Positions 47,269 through 50,197 of a stretch of 50,197 nucleotides of DNA are shown here, piece by piece. Within the stretch, counting starts at the first letter, position 1. Each line of letters opens with the position of its first letter. Below the pieces are notes generated by a model. The model saw only the letters and a program-made list of their open reading frames with translations, was not told the origin of the DNA and ran no database searches. The DNA comes from Chrysomallon squamiferum (taxonomy: Eukaryota > Mollusca > Gastropoda > Neomphalida > Peltospiridae): positions 13,908,145 through 13,958,341 of the forward strand of contig CM022679.1 in assembly GCA_012295275.1 (NCBI GenBank), in the 5' to 3' direction. Made by a program: the position numbers and the translations under genes.

Positions 47269-48875
47269 GTTGAATGGAGGTGGTAAAGGAAGATAAAACA
47301 CAGAATATTATAATTTGATTATATTATAATGATAACAATAATAACAAACATTTGAAAAACTGGAAATGGTAGACCTAACTTTGAATATTACAGTTTAATT
47401 ACTTCATGATTAATTAATAATAAAAATAATATTAACAATAAAAAAAAAATAACAGTACAATAATAATAATAATAAAATTAATAACAACAATCCTGATAAC
47501 TACAACAATATCAGTAACTGTAATAATAAATACTGTTATAAAAAACTGAGATGCTGAAGACAAAATAATATTGGAAAAAAACACTATTATGGTTTAATAA
47601 CATAATAATAATAAATAAATTATTTAAAATTTTTGAAGATGCAGGTTTTAGGGCCTGACAAATATTTTTATGGTCTTGAATATTAAAGATAAATTTAAAA
47701 AAAACAAAAACATTATTATTATATTTAAAAAAAACAAAAATATCAACAACAAAACATCTGAGGGAGTCTGGTCGACCAAGTGCAATATAAGACAAAGAAA
47801 ACTGCTTCTCATGCTATAACAACATTTTGAATTTTTTTGAATTTGGAGTCATGGGATTTATGCTAGACAAAGAGAATTATTAGTCATGTGACACAATAAT
47901 TTGAATTTATATTTGTTGTACTTTAAGAATATGGGTTTTTCAACGTCTTCATTTTTTCTTTATTTTTTTGATTATTGAAAACAAAAAGAAGTTACTATTA
48001 TTATTGATATATAACTCAAAAAATAAATAAAAATAAATAAAAATAAATAACCCCTGCCAGATTATGTCTTAATCTTTTAATAAAAAAAAACTACTATTAT
48101 TAATCATTGTTTTTATTGTTATAGTTTTTTGCTATTTTTTTCTTTTTCTTCTTTTCTTTGTTTGCTCACTGGTGTAAATTATCCTAATTCTTGCAATGTT
48201 TTCTTATTTTATTTTTAATTTTTTGTTTTTATTATTATTTTAATTATTGCACTGTTGTAATGAAACTCATTTCTTCTTGCAAATTACCAGCCCTTTCCAG
48301 AGTCCTTGGATCTGCCACTGTTGTGCCACAAGATTATTTAATATCAAACAAAGACTATTATTATTCATGCGAAACAGAATTTTAAATTCTATTTTTAAAC
48401 TCTGCTAAATGAGATCACTGGATATCATGAGTTAAGCGCGATATAAAACATAGAATTTAATGTGTCTGAAAAGTTAAGATTTTATGAAATAATTTAAGAT
48501 TAAATAAATGTTTTGTTTTAAAATTGAGTTGTTATAGTTAAACAGATTATTTAAAATTAAATAACTGATTTATTTTATCTCTCGTAATGAATACATAATT
48601 TAAAAACAAACAGGATTTTTTTATTTTTATTCTTGATGTTATTGTGAGACTGTTTATTTAAAAATAAATTGTATAATTGTGTTTATTTAACAAATTAAAT
48701 TTTAATTAAGCTTAAAAATTAAAAGAGTTGAACTACTTATTATTAAATATTAAATTTAGTTCATATTATATTAAAACATTTTTTTAATAAAAATAATTTA
48801 AAAAAAAAAATGAATGGTGTCACGAGCTCTGAGTGTTTTGTACCAGACAAAGGACATTTCAGCTGATGTAACTCC
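46911..48875 (+). repeat. Array of about ten degenerate 50-70 bp units separated by AT spacers and (AAT)n
   Basis: Units near 46913, 46992, 47271, 47351, 47541, 47625, 47754, 47836, 48401 and 48811 share the order ggaggt or ggagtc, atgggattt, taccagacaaag, aatattat, then tttgat. The 46992 and 48811 units share the exact 16-mer TTTGTACCAGACAAAG. Spacers are AAT or AAAT microsatellites of varying length. No coding frame. Confidence 0.6.
47208..47270. repeat. (AAT)n microsatellite
   Basis: Pure AAT run of about 20 triplets forming a spacer in the degenerate array. Confidence 0.95.
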
Positions 48876-48959
48876 TTAAAAAAAGAAAGAAAAAAAAAAA
48901 AAAAATGTTTTTGAAAACGAGAACATCGCATGACGTTTTTTAAAAAATAAAATCAACAG

Positions 48960-49300
48960 CAGGGGAGAAAGAAAGAGAATGTTTGTAGAAGAGGGTCGAG
49001 CATTTAAAAGATGGTGTACGGTTTCTGTTACCGCTAACAGCTCAGGGACGTCTGACTAGCGATGTTGTTAAAAAGATGAGAGCCAGGCTCGTTGAGGCTG
49101 TCATTACACGTGACAAACAATCATCTTATTGTCATGTGATCGTAGTTAGTGGAGAGATCTTTTCGAGATTTATCGCGGATCACGTAACAAAACACAGTTT
49201 AACTTGTAACCAGTGACTGACAAATTAGCCACTTCCTTTTTTCTTTCTTGCGTTATTCACCAGCTCGCCCGATGTTGTTAGTGTAAACACTGATGTGTTT
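48960..49300. promoter_or_regulatory. Higher-complexity island with two E-boxes and a SOX-like pair
   Basis: Balanced composition with several CpGs. It contains CACGTG (49107-49112) and CATGTG (49133-49138) flanking an inverted ACAAT / ATTGT pair, all within 32 bp. Probable cis-regulatory element of the gene starting to the right (inference). Confidence 0.4.
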
Positions 49301-49616
49301 AGTTCTTTCATTGTACCCTCAATGAATGCGCGAAGAAAGATTCTGCAGTATGAATTAGTGTATTTAATAGTCCCGTGTTTGTTGTTTGCTGTCAGTGTAT
49401 ATTTGTTATGTTGCTGTCTAATAGGAATAACACCACTGCAGAGCAATACATGCGTTAACAATAAAGATTTTTTTTTTTATTTCTGTGTAATTAAATGGAA
49501 ATAAAATAAATCGTTACAGATTAATATATATATGACAATTAAATGATGATGATAATAACAGTGTGTGTGTGTATGTGTGTGGCCTCTTTTTTTATTGATT
49601 ATTATTATTTTTATAT

Positions 49617-49643
49617 ATTTATTATTATTATTATTATTATTAC

Positions 49644-49707
<64 letters not shown>

Positions 49708-49722
49708 TTATTTATTTATTTA
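49617..49722. repeat. (ATT)n microsatellite
   Basis: About 100 bp of ATT triplets with one ACC interruption, passing into a TTTA run. The poly-Ile and poly-Leu frames here are artefacts. Confidence 0.97.
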
Positions 49723-49853
49723 TTTTTTTATACAGTTTCATATAATTTTATAATTAATTTAATACAAATAAAATAAAATCGGTGATTATTTGACCTGGAT
49801 TAGCAGAACATAGGAAGAATATACTGTATCAATAAAAATATTTTCTATTCCAG

Positions 49854-49953
49854 AAGGATTAACGCTAATCAGAAGAATGACTTGCCATAGTGTGCCAGAC
49901 ATATAACTTTATACACTAGCCAGAACATCCTCACAAGTTTATTGAAAGCCATG
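49854..49953 (+). other. Candidate 5' exon ending in a start codon (gene continues beyond window)
   Basis: A 100-bp stretch bounded by an acceptor-like tattttctattccag and a strong donor gtaagt at 49954. All three frames are closed, so it is not an internal coding exon. The last three bases are ATG in a Kozak-like context (gccATGg), which would place the initiator codon at the exon end in phase 0. A 9-codon upstream frame (49879-49908) precedes it. Product unknown; the evidence is only splice-site and ATG geometry. Confidence 0.35.
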
Positions 49954-50197
49954 GTAAGTGTTTTCCTGTTTATGGGACGATTCATATATAATTTCTCTTA
50001 CTGCTTATCAGTAAGAGGAAATACATATATTTCACCCCTAATGACTCTTTTTCTTTTAAATGTAAACAAATAATTTTAAGTATCAGTTGTTCGTTTTCTG
50101 TTCCATGACAAACATTTTTATTTCAGTACAACAGTGTGCTGTTGAGGTCTATCGAAAATAATAATAATTTATGACACGTCAGATATAAAAGTATGTA

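Noticed and set aside
46911-48875. CRISPR-like array
   Set aside because: The repeats are strongly degenerate, spacers are microsatellites, and the genome is animal.
49543-49776. Poly-Ile and poly-Leu open frames
   Set aside because: Direct translation of an ATT microsatellite.

Overview
This is AT-rich metazoan genomic DNA with compact exons, GT-AG introns and many microsatellites. It is most likely from a mollusc, and a gastropod is plausible. That assignment rests on SINE copies whose core and tail resemble, from memory, elements widespread in gastropods and bivalves (best copy 43784-44102). The protein-coding content fits any lophotrochozoan, so the phylum is an inference.

Left third (1-20 kb). 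The plus strand carries nearly all of a ZSWIM8 orthologue (EBAX-1 in nematodes, Dora in flies). ZSWIM8 is the SWIM-zinc-finger substrate receptor of a cullin-RING ubiquitin ligase that drives target-directed microRNA degradation. I could place 21 coding exons (3158-16303) with fully consistent splice phases. Together they encode 1792 residues plus the stop. Only the N-terminal exon(s) are missing, presumably left of the window. A long 3' UTR follows, with a likely proximal poly(A) signal at 18744 and a distal one at 19905.

20-25 kb. A five-coding-exon gene on the minus strand (23701 down to 20914) encodes a 236-residue longin-type R-SNARE of the VAMP7 class. It is complete from start codon to stop, with the zero-layer arginine and a C-terminal membrane anchor. 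It is tail-to-tail with ZSWIM8, and the two sets of poly(A) signals are only about 300 bp apart. A non-coding 5' exon further right is likely, because a splice acceptor lies 2 bp upstream of the ATG.

25-50 kb. I found no convincing coding exon here. The DNA is low-complexity AT-rich sequence with microsatellites, SINE remnants and five decayed tandem-repeat arrays (about 25.9, 27.6, 30.0, 38.7 and 46.9-48.9 kb). It is interrupted by islands of higher-complexity, more GC-rich sequence (about 26.9, 35.4, 36.3, 39.5, 40.4, 42.8, 44.7, 45.6 and 49.1 kb). Several islands carry perfect octamer (POU), PBX/HOX-like, E-box or paired SOX-like sites. This looks like a cis-regulatory landscape of a gene beyond the right edge. 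In support, a 100-bp candidate 5' exon (49854-49953) ends in a Kozak-like ATG directly followed by a strong splice donor.

The most notable observations are the 37-bp segment duplicated 3.1 kb apart at 33606 and 36709, the SOX-pair/E-box module at 49107-49138, the G-rich island at 45578-45650, the degenerate array at 46.9-48.9 kb, and the candidate 5' exon at the right edge.
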